Origin: Paenibacillus sp. ACRRX
Lineage (GTDB): Bacteria; Bacillota; Bacilli; Paenibacillales; Paenibacillaceae
Length of the DNA stretch: 64,000 nt
Assembly: GCF_022346885.1 (NCBI RefSeq)
Contig: NZ_JAKRNK010000001.1
Coordinates: 434,001-498,000 of the forward strand
Direction of reading: 5' to 3'
The position numbers and the translations under genes are program-made. Numbering within the stretch: position 1 is the first letter of the stretch; every line of letters begins with the position of its first letter. Below, piece after piece: positions 33,582 through 42,232 of this stretch. The notes below the pieces were generated by a model that did no database searches, had not been told where the DNA came from, and worked only from the letters and a program-made list of their open reading frames with translations.

Positions 33582-34160
33582 CTAGATGGACGTCTTTGTA
33601 GTCGTGACGTTCGAATACAGTATAGCTACCGATATTTCGCACACATCGTTGGTATTATTTTGATACACGTGCCCCGTGTCTGCCGAGAAGGAGATTGCAT
33701 CTCCCTTTTCTAACGTACTGGTCTCTGGCCCAATTTCGAGTGTGAGCGTACCTGAAAACACCGTTATGGACTCAATGACACCAAGTCCATGCGGTTCAGA
33801 AACGTAAGCGCACCCAGGCAGTAAGCGCGCACGAAACGTCTCCATTGAGATGCCAGGCGCCGCATAGGTATTATGAGCTTCAAAGCGCTTGTTGTCTTCC
33901 CGAAACTGAGGCTGATCATCTGCCCGCACGACCTTCAATGAAGGATTCTCAAGAATAAATGCCGTTAATGGAACCTGTAGTCCAGATGCAATCTTCCAAA
34001 GTGTAGCTACCGTCGGATTGGAGGTGCCGCGTTCGATTTGTCCCAGCATTGGCTTACTCACTCCGGTAAGTTCAGCTAGATCATCGAGTGTCATGTTTAG
34101 CTGTTGTCGATAATGGCGGAGCCGCTTGCCAATTCGATCTGAAATAAGGTCTTTTTCCAT
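33582..34160 (-). CDS. XRE-family regulator with C-terminal cupin domain
   Basis: 192 residues from the ATG at 34160. GGAGG lies inside the four codons added by the longer reading from 34172, so the shorter start is preferred. The helix-turn-helix is at about residues 10-65 (GKRLRHYRQQLNMTLDDLAE, then GVSKPMLGQIERGTSNPTVATLWKIA). The C-terminal cupin (about 110-185) has the PHGLGVIESITVFSGTLTLE strand pair and could bind a small ligand. It is divergent from azlCD. XRE-cupin proteins next to AzlC-type exporters usually control them, so it is the likely regulator; a 9-bp inverted repeat in the gap is a candidate operator. Confidence 0.9.
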   Translation of the reverse strand: MEKDLISDRIGKRLRHYRQQLNMTLDDLAELTGVSKPMLGQIERGTSNPTVATLWKIASGLQVPLTAFILENPSLKVVRADDQPQFREDNKRFEAHNTYAAPGISMETFRARLLPGCAYVSEPHGLGVIESITVFSGTLTLEIGPETSTLEKGDAISFSADTGHVYQNNTNDVCEISVAILYSNVTTTKTSI

Positions 34161-34240
34161 AATTACCTCCATTAAATGACGATATGATTAATAATAAACA
34201 GGCATCTGAAAAAATGATTATATTTAGTCAATAAAATGGG

Positions 34241-34293
34241 TTGACCGTTCCTTTAAGTATGCTATATTATATCTTGGCAGTTATTATAGCATA
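34241..34293 (+). promoter_or_regulatory. azlC promoter with overlapping inverted repeat
   Basis: TTGACC (34241-34246), a 16-base spacer, then TATATT (34263-34268). TATGCTATA (34258-34266) and TATAGCATA (34285-34293) are perfect 9-bp complements 18 bases apart, the first overlapping the -10. This is a good operator candidate for the divergent XRE-cupin protein. Confidence 0.65.
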
Positions 34294-34311
34294 TCAAGGG
34301 AGAAGTCACGG

Positions 34312-35022
34312 ATGGCAGGCTATGTATCATCTAGAATAACAAAAGATGTCCCCTCGCGAAAAGGGTTTGTGAAGGCGTCTTTTGATGTGTTTCCGCTTGC
34401 TCTTAGCGTGTTTACGTATGGGCTGGCATTTGGAGCGCTTGCAAACAATGCTAATCATTTCACATTGTGGGAAACGGTTGCAATGTCTATGTTTGTGTTT
34501 TCCGGGGCAGGACAATTTACCATTTTGTCTTTGCTTCAGCAGGATGCTACATTATGGGCGATTGCCATCAGCACGTTTCTTATTAATGCCCGTTATGTTA
34601 TTTATGGCTTGTCGTTAGGCCGGGATCTAGATGATTGCCGCCGAGGGCACCTCTTATGGATGTCACATATCATTACGGACGAGAGCTACAGTGTAGGAAC
34701 GATTCAAGCGCAGGAGAGCAAGCTTAGCGTAAGTTACTTTGCTGGAGCAGGAATTATTGTATTTCTGTCATGGATATTAAGTTCGGTTGCAGGGTATCAG
34801 CTGGGTGGTCTGATTCAAGACCCGACTCGATATGGTCTTGACTTTGCATTCACTGCCGCCTTCCTTGGTCTGCTCATTGCACTGTTAAAACAGCGCAGCC
34901 ACTACTTGGCTGCGGCGTTAGCGGTTATTGCTTCAGTGGTTGCTTACCAATGGGTAGGAACATCCGGCGCTGTATTTGCCGGAGCCGTTGCCGCGTTTGT
35001 AGTAGGGGTGAAATCGAAGTGA
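34312..35022 (+). CDS. azlC: AzlC-family branched-chain amino acid exporter, large subunit
   Basis: 236 residues, ATG after GGGAGAAG. Membrane protein with repeated hydrophobic segments and the family pieces FVFSGAGQFTILSLL, INARYVIYGLSLGRDL and HIITDESYSVG. With the small AzlD subunit it exports branched-chain amino acids or analogues such as 4-azaleucine. Its stop overlaps the azlD start (GTGA). Regulated most likely by the divergent XRE-cupin gene. Confidence 0.93.
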   Translation: MAGYVSSRITKDVPSRKGFVKASFDVFPLALSVFTYGLAFGALANNANHFTLWETVAMSMFVFSGAGQFTILSLLQQDATLWAIAISTFLINARYVIYGLSLGRDLDDCRRGHLLWMSHIITDESYSVGTIQAQESKLSVSYFAGAGIIVFLSWILSSVAGYQLGGLIQDPTRYGLDFAFTAAFLGLLIALLKQRSHYLAAALAVIASVVAYQWVGTSGAVFAGAVAAFVVGVKSK

Positions 35023-35336
35023 TATCCTCGACTCTATTAGTTGTCATTTGCGTAGCGGCTGCTGCTACATATTTGACCCGATACCCAGGTTTTGCGCTTA
35101 GCCGCTATATCAAGATGTCGCCTGACATCGAAAGAGGCTTCCGTTATGTACCGATTGGTGTATTTGCCGCGTTGGTTGCTCCTTCTGTCTTTTATCATCC
35201 AACAGTGGATGGCAAGATTGAATGGGCATTTTACATCGCCGTAATTGTAGCCGCAATTACTTCATGGCTTGCGAAGAGCCCGCTTTGGGCGATGGTGACA
35301 GGCGTACTGCTTATCGCATTACTGCGCATGTTTTAG
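35019..35336 (+). CDS. azlD: AzlD-family branched-chain amino acid exporter, small subunit
   Basis: 105 residues from GTG at 35019, which overlaps the azlC stop. A longer reading from 34950 lies inside azlC and is not needed. Hydrophobic throughout, about four membrane segments, with YLTRYPGFALSRY and RGFRYVPIGVFAALV matching the family. A strong terminator follows. Confidence 0.92.
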   Translation: MISSTLLVVICVAAAATYLTRYPGFALSRYIKMSPDIERGFRYVPIGVFAALVAPSVFYHPTVDGKIEWAFYIAVIVAAITSWLAKSPLWAMVTGVLLIALLRMF

Positions 35337-35373
35337 TCATCTAATCACAGACTATCTTCCTTTAAATAAAGAT

Positions 35374-35406
35374 AACCTTGGTCAGCGTGAGCTGCCAAGG
35401 TTTTTT
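35374..35406 (+). terminator. Terminator of azlCD
   Basis: AACCTTGG and CCAAGGTT with an inner CAGC/GCTG pairing, followed by TTTTTT. Confidence 0.92.
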
Positions 35407-35499
35407 ATTTTATTTAAGAATAAGCAAAGAATCTGCACCTTCCGATTGCCGTGTATATACTGGTATAATAAGTAGATATGAATTGAGGTGAACTTCATA

Positions 35500-35766
35500 A
35501 TGGCAAAGGCTAAGAGTAAGCGTCCAGCACCGTATGCTAAACCTGTTTCGGAAGAGAAGCCGGCCACACTTAAAGACTTGCTCAGTCCCGAGGTGTTAAA
35601 CAAGTTAAAGGCGCAGTCTGAAGAACTGAAGGCAACAGAAGTGAAGCAGAAGGAAGACGAGCGGAAGCGGCTTGAAGAAGCCCGCAAAGCAGAGCAGAAG
35701 CAGTTAGATAACAACTTTGAATATTTGCTGAATAACAGCAGCATGGACTGGCGCAAGCATAAGTAA
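35500..35766 (+). CDS. YqkE-like small coiled-coil protein (DUF3886)
   Basis: 88 residues from ATG 35500. GAGGTG nine bases ahead decides for this start over the GTG at 35488. A basic start (MAKAKSKRPAPYAKP) leads to a long charged helix (KLKAQSEELKATEVKQKEDE and on) and a short end (EYLLNNSSMDWRKHK). This matches the small DUF3886 proteins of Bacillus. Function unknown; the helix is probably a coiled coil. Confidence 0.8.
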   Translation: MAKAKSKRPAPYAKPVSEEKPATLKDLLSPEVLNKLKAQSEELKATEVKQKEDERKRLEEARKAEQKQLDNNFEYLLNNSSMDWRKHK

Positions 35767-35792
35767 GTTTGCTGCACGCCGTGACGAATAAG

Positions 35793-35829
35793 GGGGTTGC
35801 CTGGGTAAGCGTTCAGTGCTTACTGGCGG
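35793..35829. terminator. Weak hairpin between convergent yqkE-like and ykuD-like genes
   Basis: GTAAGC (35802-35807) pairs with GCTTAC (35815-35820), with further partial GC pairing outside. No strong T run. Confidence 0.4.
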
Positions 35830-35842
35830 CCCCTTCCGTTTA

Positions 35843-36181
35843 TCAGGGGCGAATGGTAACTCGGGTCCCAACAGGAACGATACTCGCCAACAGTAGTACG
35901 TCGGGGTTGTACATACGGATACACCCGTGAGACACCATGTGTCCGATGGAAGAAGGATCATTTGTACCATGGATGCCGTAATGAGGCTTGGATAACCCCA
36001 TCCAAAATGCGCCAAAAGGTCCGCCTGGATTCGGCTGCTTATTAATAATGACATAATCGCCTTCTGGTGTTGCTGTCACCATCCTGCCAATTCCTACGGG
36101 AAAACTGCGGACAACAATGTTATTGTCCAGCAAATATAAACTTCGATCGGATAAGTCGATAATAATGCGGTAGTTCGGCAT
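35843..36181 (-). CDS. L,D-transpeptidase (YkuD domain)
   Basis: 112 residues from ATG 36181, preceded by AAAGGAG; an in-frame GTG at 36190 is less well placed. A bare YkuD catalytic domain: YGIHGTN (His71) and the SHGCIRM signature with nucleophile Cys87 and His85. It would form 3-3 peptidoglycan cross-links or attach proteins to the wall. There is no signal peptide and no LysM, which is unusual for a wall enzyme but is also seen in short spore-associated homologues such as YkuD relatives. Export route unclear. Confidence 0.9.
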   Translation of the reverse strand: MPNYRIIIDLSDRSLYLLDNNIVVRSFPVGIGRMVTATPEGDYVIINKQPNPGGPFGAFWMGLSKPHYGIHGTNDPSSIGHMVSHGCIRMYNPDVLLLASIVPVGTRVTIRP

Positions 36182-36474
36182 ACAGGTCACTCCTTTAACA
36201 GCAGTGTATGTAAGTTCTAGTGTCTCGGTTTAGGCAGATCCTGTTCACCATTTGGGTTATTACGGTATTAACCCCAATGCGTACTCATAGGGTTTCTTTT
36301 TTTGCTTATAAATTAAATTAATGCCCAAATATGGAATTAAAATGTATTTTGTCTAGACATATAGTATAGGTAATAAGTCATTACTAATTGTCAGATCAGG
36401 TTGAAGGGGCGAGATGTAAGGCAGTCGTCTTATGCTTGATCCTTGAAATGAAGGAAATTACATGGGAGAGGGGG

Positions 36475-37311
36475 ATGAAATTGACCAGTGCTGTTAAGAA
36501 AATAGGTCATTTCATTTTGTTTGTTGTTATCGTGCTTAGTTTGTCCTCCTGTGATGGCATCACGATGTTAAACAGCACTACTGTTGATGTGCAAATGAAT
36601 GCCAGTGTCACAAATGTTAGCGCTGTGTCTATCCAAGCGTTTAGTGCCAATATAAAGGTTACAGCTGCGAATGTAGAGGAAGCAAAGGTGCACCTAACTG
36701 GGAAATTAAGTGGAGACGAGAAAGAAATGGAGAAGCTGCTTCGTGTGGATGCCGAAGGGTCTAATCTGAATATCCAGTTGAAACGTTCAAACAGCATGCT
36801 AGTTACAGCTAATGATCTTACGCTGGATATCGAGCTGCCAAGTCGTCGCTACAAGCAATTGTCAGTTCAGGCTTCTTCGGGCAACATTGACTTGCAGCGG
36901 TTGGAAACCGATCATTTAAGTACGCATGTATCCTCAGGTAACATCAAGATTGACCAGTTTGAAGGGAATAAATTCGAGGCTGAGTCGAGTTCCGGTAATA
37001 TCGAAGTAAATAAGTTAGCCGCCGATGCAGCCATCAAAGCCACATCAGGCAACGTCATGATCACTTTAGCAAAGCTAGATAAACCGTTGTCAGCGGAGAC
37101 GAGTTCTGGTAACGTTACAATAACTGTGCCAAAAGACGCCAAGGCGAGATTGAAAGCTGATACCAAGTGGGACAATATGAAAATAGACGTTCCATTTACC
37201 ATTACGAACAAAGAAAAGCGACAAGTTGAAGGTATACTGAACAACGCACAAGCAGATGCAGCTTTATTCTACGTAAAGACAACGTCTGGACAATTTGACC
37301 TCAAGCAATAA
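36475..37311 (+). CDS. DUF4097-family lipoprotein
   Basis: 278 residues from ATG 36475, which gives a proper signal peptide (KIGHFILFVVIVLSL) with the lipobox LSLSSC; GAGAGGGGG precedes it. The upstream in-frame extension is not needed. The mature part is a regular parallel beta structure with repeated SSGNI, TSGNV and SSGNV steps every 20-25 residues, typical of DUF4097 adhesin-like repeat proteins. In related bacteria this domain is found in sporulation- and envelope-stress-linked proteins; the function here is unknown. Confidence 0.82.
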   Translation: MKLTSAVKKIGHFILFVVIVLSLSSCDGITMLNSTTVDVQMNASVTNVSAVSIQAFSANIKVTAANVEEAKVHLTGKLSGDEKEMEKLLRVDAEGSNLNIQLKRSNSMLVTANDLTLDIELPSRRYKQLSVQASSGNIDLQRLETDHLSTHVSSGNIKIDQFEGNKFEAESSSGNIEVNKLAADAAIKATSGNVMITLAKLDKPLSAETSSGNVTITVPKDAKARLKADTKWDNMKIDVPFTITNKEKRQVEGILNNAQADAALFYVKTTSGQFDLKQ

Positions 37312-37358
37312 ATAAATCATTCTATAACCTTCCTGTCACGGATAGTCTGTCATCTAAT

Positions 37359-37406
37359 AACCTTTCTGCAAGGCATCGTCTTGGTGCATGCAAGAAAGGT
37401 TTTTTG
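37359..37406 (+). terminator. Terminator after the DUF4097 gene
   Basis: AACCTTTCTGCA pairs with TGCAAGAAAGGTT (one-base bulge), followed by TTTTTG. Confidence 0.75.
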
Positions 37407-37603
37407 ACATGTCGATAAAAAACCGGAACTGGATAAAGTTACCCCTTTTTATATAATGTTATCCCTTTCGCTGAGACCGATATTCATTGAAAATGAAGGT
37501 GTAAACCGTAACTCAGCTTCTTCTCGCAAGTAAGCCAAATCCCTCAATAAATACATTAATGTGTTGACACTCCTGTTAAAAATGCGACTTCTACTAAGTA
37601 TCT

Positions 37604-37618
37604 TTGTAATCGCTTACA
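37604..37618 (+). promoter_or_regulatory. Catabolite-responsive element (CRE) upstream of the chitinase
   Basis: TTGTAATCGCTTACA fits the WTGNAANCGNWNNCW CcpA consensus at every defined position. It lies about 235 bases before the chitinase start, so chitin breakdown is likely repressed when preferred sugars are present. Confidence 0.75.
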
Positions 37619-37712
37619 ACCACTTGTCCCATTTATTCTTTTTTGTGCTTCTCACATCTGATGCTGATCAGCCCGTTTGCCAGACGATCTCAGTTAATAG
37701 GTTCGTCTGAGT

Positions 37713-37747
37713 AAGCAGGCTGCTGCATATAAGCGGCAGGCTGCTTT
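37713..37747 (+). terminator. Leader hairpin before the chitinase gene
   Basis: AAGCAG pairs with CTGCTT, and inside it TGCTGC pairs with GCGGCA around a 6-base loop, followed by TTTTG. It could act as an attenuator or protect the 5' end of the message. Confidence 0.5.
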
Positions 37748-37851
37748 TGCCGCCCACTCAAAATTGGAGGTGATTTTGACTAACTCTACACTATTTGCAG
37801 TTGTTCCAAGAGGGACGACAGCGTGCATTACAACTACAAAGGAGGAATTTA

Positions 37852-40800
37852 ATGATGTTTGCTCGAACGGCTTTGATTCGTAAATCTGCCGTTACTCTAC
37901 TCGCATTTGCCATGATGTTATCCGTATTGGTAGTTTCATTTGTCCCTGCACAGACGGTGGCTGCGGCTGCTTCATCGTACAAGGTTATCGGTTACTATCC
38001 TTCATGGGGAGCGTATGGCCGGAATTATCAAGTGAGTTCTATTGATACCACTAAAGTCACGCATATTAACTATGCCTTTGCGGACATTTGCTGGAATGGA
38101 CGTCACGGCAATCCAGATCCGACAAGTCCGAATACACAAACTTGGGCTTGCCAAGATGCTAACGGCAATATTAACGTACCTAATGGAACGATTGTTTTGG
38201 GTGATCCGTGGATTGACGTGCAGAAGAGCTTTCCCGGAGATAAATGGGATGAACCTATACGTGGAAATATTAAACAATTAAAGCTGCTCAAGCAGGCCAA
38301 TCCGAACTTGAAGACGATCATTTCTGTAGGCGGGTGGTCGTGGTCGAACCGTTTCTCTGATGTAGCGGCAACCGCTGCGACACGAGAAGTGTTTGCTAAT
38401 TCTGCTGTTAACTTCATACGCACTTACAACTTTGACGGGGTGGATCTGGACTGGGAATACCCTGTTGGGGGAGGCTTGATCGGCAACAGCGCTCGGCCTG
38501 AAGATAAACATAATTATACCCTGCTCTTACAGGCAATTCGTGAGAAGCTGGACGCCGCGGGTACAGTCGATGGTAAACAGTATCTGCTCACGATTGCTTC
38601 AGGTGCAAGCCCAACCTATGCAAGCAATACTGAGCTTGGGCAGATTGCCAACGTCGTAGACTGGATTAACATTATGACTTATGACTTCAATGGTGGATGG
38701 CAGAAGATGAGCGGGCATAACGCGCCTCTTTATTATGATCCGCTTGCAACTGCAGCGGGTCTGCCTAATGCGCAAACTTTTAACGTAGAGCAAGGCGTTC
38801 AAGGGCACTTGAATGCAGGTGTCCCTGCGAGCAAGATTGTGCTGGGCATGCCTCTTTATGGACGTGGGATGAGCGGATGTACAGATGCAGCTAACGGCCA
38901 ATATCAGCAATGTACGGGAGCCGCTCAGGTAGGCACATGGGAGAAGGGGTCGTTTGATTTCTACGATCTTGAGGCGAACTATATCAATAAAAATGGGTAT
39001 GTGCGTTATTGGAATGATGCTTCCAAAGTTCCCTATCTGTACAACAAATCAAATAAAACCTATATTTCGTACGATGATGTGGAGTCATTTGGTTACAAAG
39101 TTAGCTTCCTGAAGACGAAGGGCCTTGGGGGAGCAATGATCTGGGATTTAAGCGGCGATCGGAATAAGACGCTGCAAAATAAATTGATAAATGACTTAAG
39201 TGGAGGAGTTACACCACCGGACGTGATACCGCCAACGACGCCAACTAATGTCACTGTCGTATCCAAGACGTCAAACAGCGTGAATTTGAGCTGGACGGCA
39301 TCGACAGACAATGTAGGGGTAACGGGCTATACGGTCACATATGGCCCGACTACTGTGACTGCTGCTGGAACAAGCGCAGCCATAACAGGTTTAAGCGCAA
39401 ATACAGCTTATACATTTGCAATTGCAGCGAAGGATGCGGCGGGCAACGTCTCCCAAGCAGCCACGATACAAGTGACTACCGACAGTGGAAGTGTGCCAGA
39501 CGTGACACCGCCAACGGCGCCAACTAACGTCACAGTCGTATCAAAGACGTCAAATAGCGTGAATTTGAGCTGGACGGCATCGACAGACAATGTAGGGGTA
39601 ACGGGCTATACGGTCACATATGGCCCGACTACAGTGACTGCTGCTGGAACAAGCGCAGCCATAGCAGGATTAAGCGCAAATACAGCTTATACATTTGCAA
39701 TTGCAGCGAAGGATGCGGCAGGCAACGTCTCTCCAGCAGCTACGATACAAGTGACTACCGACAGTGGAAGTGTGCCGGACGTGACACCGCCAACAGCGCC
39801 AACTAATGTCACCGTCGTATCAAAGACGTCAAATAGCGTGAATTTGAGCTGGACGGCATCGACAGACAATGTAGGCGTGACAGGGTACACGGTCACATAT
39901 GGCCCGACTACAGTGACTGCTGCTGGAACAAGCGCGGCCATAACAGGATTAAGCGCAAATACAGCTTATACGTTTACAATTGTGGCGAAGGATGCGGCGG
40001 GCAACGTCTCCCCAGCAGCTACGATACAAGTGACTACCAACGCAAACAGTGGTGGTGTATGTGCGTCTGCGTGGGATGCAGCTGCGGTATACACGGGGGG
40101 CAATCGCGTAACTTACAACGGCAATGTGTATGAAGCAAAATGGTGGACGAAAGGTGAACGTCCGGATCAAGGTGGAGACTGGGGTGTGTGGAAACTAATC
40201 GGTCCATGCAGCTCGACGCCAGCACTCATTGTGCCTACTGAACGGACAGAATCAGCAGGAGCAACAATAATCGGAGGAGCGGGCTTATCGCCCGCTTTTC
40301 TGTCCCTCTCAAGCCAGTCAGCACTAGCCCAGCCAACTACTGCTGCGCTGCCAGCCGACAAAAAAGTGATTGTCGGCTATTGGCACAACTTTGATAACGG
40401 CTCCGGATTTATCCGTCTACGCGATGTCTCGCCCAACTTTGATGTGATTAATATATCCTTTGCGGAGCCGGTGAGTGGTCCATCCGGAGGGACGATAGGC
40501 TTTACACCTTACAACTACACAGAAGCGGATTTCAAAGCAGACGTGAAGTATTTGCAAACACAAGGTAAAAAAGTGATGATCTCCATTGGTGGAGCCAATG
40601 GCCAGGTGCAGCTCGTATCGGAACAAGCTAAAAATAACTTTGTAAATTCAATGACAAACATTATATCTTCGTACGGCTTCGATGGTTTGGATATCGACTT
40701 TGAAGGTCATTCTTTATACTTGAACGTGGGGGATAAAGATTTTCGCAGTCCGACGACACCTGTTATTACGAATCTAATTTCGGCTGTTCGAAGCTTGCAC

Positions 40801-42072
40801 AACCACTTTGGGGATTCCTTTATGGTGACGATGGCACCTGAGACCTTCTTTGTTCAGGTCGGGCACAGTTTCTATGGTGGCAACGGAAATGGTATCGATA
40901 GCCGAGCAGGAGCATACTTGCCTGTAATTTATGGATTACGTGACATATTGGATTGGCTTCAAGTACAGCACTATAATTCAGGTCCAATCACAGCTTTGGA
41001 CGGCACTTACTACAATATGGGGGATGCGGACTTCCATGTTGCAATGGCTGACATGGTATTAAGCGGATTTACAGTTGCAAACAACCCCAATTTGGTGTTC
41101 CCGGCGCTGCGTCAGGATCAAGTTGTAATCGGACTTCCGGCGAACGTTAACGCAGGCGGGGGCTATACGAGCGTAGCGGAAGTACAGAAAGGATTGAATT
41201 ACTTAATGAAGGGCCAATCCTTTAATGGGCGTTATAAGCTGGCTAATCCGGCAGGCTACGCGGGGATTAGGGGCTTGATGACATGGTCGATTAACTGGGA
41301 CAAATTCAATAACTTTGAGTTTTCCTCCAAGCATCGGACTTATCTCGACAGCTATCAGACGGGGCCTGATACACAACCGCCATCCGTACCAGCTAATCTT
41401 CAGGCAAACGGGGTTACCTCAAATAGCGTCAAACTGGCCTGGAGTGCCTCGACGGATAACGTAGGTGTTATTGCTTATGATGTATATCAGGGCGGCGTAA
41501 AGACAGCCACGGTTACAGGAACAACTTATCAAGCGATAGGATTAGCCGCAGATACTACCTATTCATTTAACGTTAGAGCAAGGGATCTGGCAGGGAATAT
41601 ATCTTCCCCAAGTCTTGAAATTCAGGTGAAAACACTTGTGGAGAACGGTGATGACCACATTCCTCCAACGGTACCAAGCAACGTGCAAGTTACCGCCAAG
41701 TCGGCTACTAGTGTAACATTAAGCTGGACACCGTCCACTGATAATGTAGGAGTTGTTGAATACTTGGTGAGTTACGGAGCACAAACAGTGAATCAAGCTG
41801 CACCAACTGTTCAAATCTCAGGACTGACTCCTAATACGCTATATTCTTTTTCGATAACAGCAAAAGATCTGGCTGGAAATGTGTCTCCGGCAGCAACGAT
41901 TCAAGTGACAACCGATACAGCGAGTGGTACTACAGCCTGGAAAGCGGGCACTGCTTATAAGACAAACGATGAGGTAACATACAACAACGTGGTATATGTA
42001 TGTGTACAAGGCCATACTTCTTTGCTGGGCTGGGAGCCTGCCAATGTTCCGGCATTATGGAGAAAAAAATAG
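37852..42072 (+). CDS. Secreted double-GH18 chitinase with FnIII and chitin-binding domains
   Basis: 1406 residues from ATG 37852 (AAAGGAGG ahead). Signal peptide to about residue 39. First GH18 domain about 41-440, catalytic motif DGVDLDWE at 195-202 with Glu202. Three nearly identical FnIII domains of 93 residues follow, then a CBM5/12 chitin-binding domain (CASAWDAAAVYTGGNRV, WWTKGERPDQ) near 740-790. After a linker comes a second, different GH18 domain (about 843-1175, DGLDIDFE at 944-951 with Glu951), two more FnIII domains and a final CBM5/12 (AWKAGTAYKTNDEVTYN). The first catalytic domain resembles ChiA1-type, the second ChiD-type. The linker holds a signal-peptide-like stretch and a terminator-like hairpin, suggesting fusion of two genes. 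Confidence 0.93.
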   Translation: MMFARTALIRKSAVTLLAFAMMLSVLVVSFVPAQTVAAAASSYKVIGYYPSWGAYGRNYQVSSIDTTKVTHINYAFADICWNGRHGNPDPTSPNTQTWACQDANGNINVPNGTIVLGDPWIDVQKSFPGDKWDEPIRGNIKQLKLLKQANPNLKTIISVGGWSWSNRFSDVAATAATREVFANSAVNFIRTYNFDGVDLDWEYPVGGGLIGNSARPEDKHNYTLLLQAIREKLDAAGTVDGKQYLLTIASGASPTYASNTELGQIANVVDWINIMTYDFNGGWQKMSGHNAPLYYDPLATAAGLPNAQTFNVEQGVQGHLNAGVPASKIVLGMPLYGRGMSGCTDAANGQYQQCTGAAQVGTWEKGSFDFYDLEANYINKNGYVRYWNDASKVPYLYNKSNKTYISYDDVESFGYKVSFLKTKGLGGAMIWDLSGDRNKTLQNKLINDLSGGVTPPDVIPPTTPTNVTVVSKTSNSVNLSWTASTDNVGVTGYTVTYGPTTVTAAGTSAAITGLSANTAYTFAIAAKDAAGNVSQAATIQVTTDSGSVPDVTPPTAPTNVTVVSKTSNSVNLSWTASTDNVGVTGYTVTYGPTTVTAAGTSAAIAGLSANTAYTFAIAAKDAAGNVSPAATIQVTTDSGSVPDVTPPTAPTNVTVVSKTSNSVNLSWTASTDNVGVTGYTVTYGPTTVTAAGTSAAITGLSANTAYTFTIVAKDAAGNVSPAATIQVTTNANSGGVCASAWDAAAVYTGGNRVTYNGNVYEAKWWTKGERPDQGGDWGVWKLIGPCSSTPALIVPTERTESAGATIIGGAGLSPAFLSLSSQSALAQPTTAALPADKKVIVGYWHNFDNGSGFIRLRDVSPNFDVINISFAEPVSGPSGGTIGFTPYNYTEADFKADVKYLQTQGKKVMISIGGANGQVQLVSEQAKNNFVNSMTNIISSYGFDGLDIDFEGHSLYLNVGDKDFRSPTTPVITNLISAVRSLHNHFGDSFMVTMAPETFFVQVGHSFYGGNGNGIDSRAGAYLPVIYGLRDILDWLQVQHYNSGPITALDGTYYNMGDADFHVAMADMVLSGFTVANNPNLVFPALRQDQVVIGLPANVNAGGGYTSVAEVQKGLNYLMKGQSFNGRYKLANPAGYAGIRGLMTWSINWDKFNNFEFSSKHRTYLDSYQTGPDTQPPSVPANLQANGVTSNSVKLAWSASTDNVGVIAYDVYQGGVKTATVTGTTYQAIGLAADTTYSFNVRARDLAGNISSPSLEIQVKTLVENGDDHIPPTVPSNVQVTAKSATSVTLSWTPSTDNVGVVEYLVSYGAQTVNQAAPTVQISGLTPNTLYSFSITAKDLAGNVSPAATIQVTTDTASGTTAWKAGTAYKTNDEVTYNNVVYVCVQGHTSLLGWEPANVPALWRKK
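39220..40056 (+). repeat. Three tandem near-identical 279-bp FnIII repeats
   Basis: Units start at 39220, 39499 and 39778 (GACGTGAxACCGCCAAC), a constant 279-base step (93 residues). They differ at only scattered bases, so they are recently duplicated or kept alike by recombination. Copy number may vary between strains. Confidence 0.92.
40278..40300 (+). other. Terminator-like hairpin inside the chitinase coding sequence
   Basis: AGCGGGC (40278-40284), loop TTATC, GCCCGCT (40290-40296), then TTTC. It sits in the linker between the first CBM and the second GH18 domain, just before LSLSSQSALAQP, which reads like the end of a signal peptide. Interpreted as a fossil of the gap between two former genes. 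Confidence 0.6.
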
Positions 42073-42232
42073 CGAGAATGAAGCCTGGCTTATGCCAGGC
42101 TGTTTTTATAGGATAGTTACATGAACTGTCTCAAAATCTAATCTCTAACCGTTTTCATGGCGAACAATAATTTACGTGATAGGGGAAGACTAGATTGGAA
42201 TGAGAAACGCCCAATGCAAGTTATTGATGTAA

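Larger units (their letters stand above)
37312..37851. other. Leader region of the chitinase gene
   Basis: Holds the terminator of the preceding gene, a TTGACA at 37564, a CRE site and a leader hairpin. The 19 codons upstream of 37852 in the chitinase frame are judged untranslated. Confidence 0.5.

Noticed and set aside
34950-35018. Longer N-terminus for AzlD
   Set aside because: It lies within azlC and adds a basic non-membrane stretch. The GTG at 35019 overlaps the azlC stop as expected for coupled genes.
36388-36474. 29-codon upstream extension of the DUF4097 protein
   Set aside because: It would place polar residues before the signal peptide, and the better ribosome site is at 36475.
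39220-40056. Regular repeats as a possible CRISPR array
   Set aside because: The units are 279-base coding FnIII domains in one frame with no spacers.
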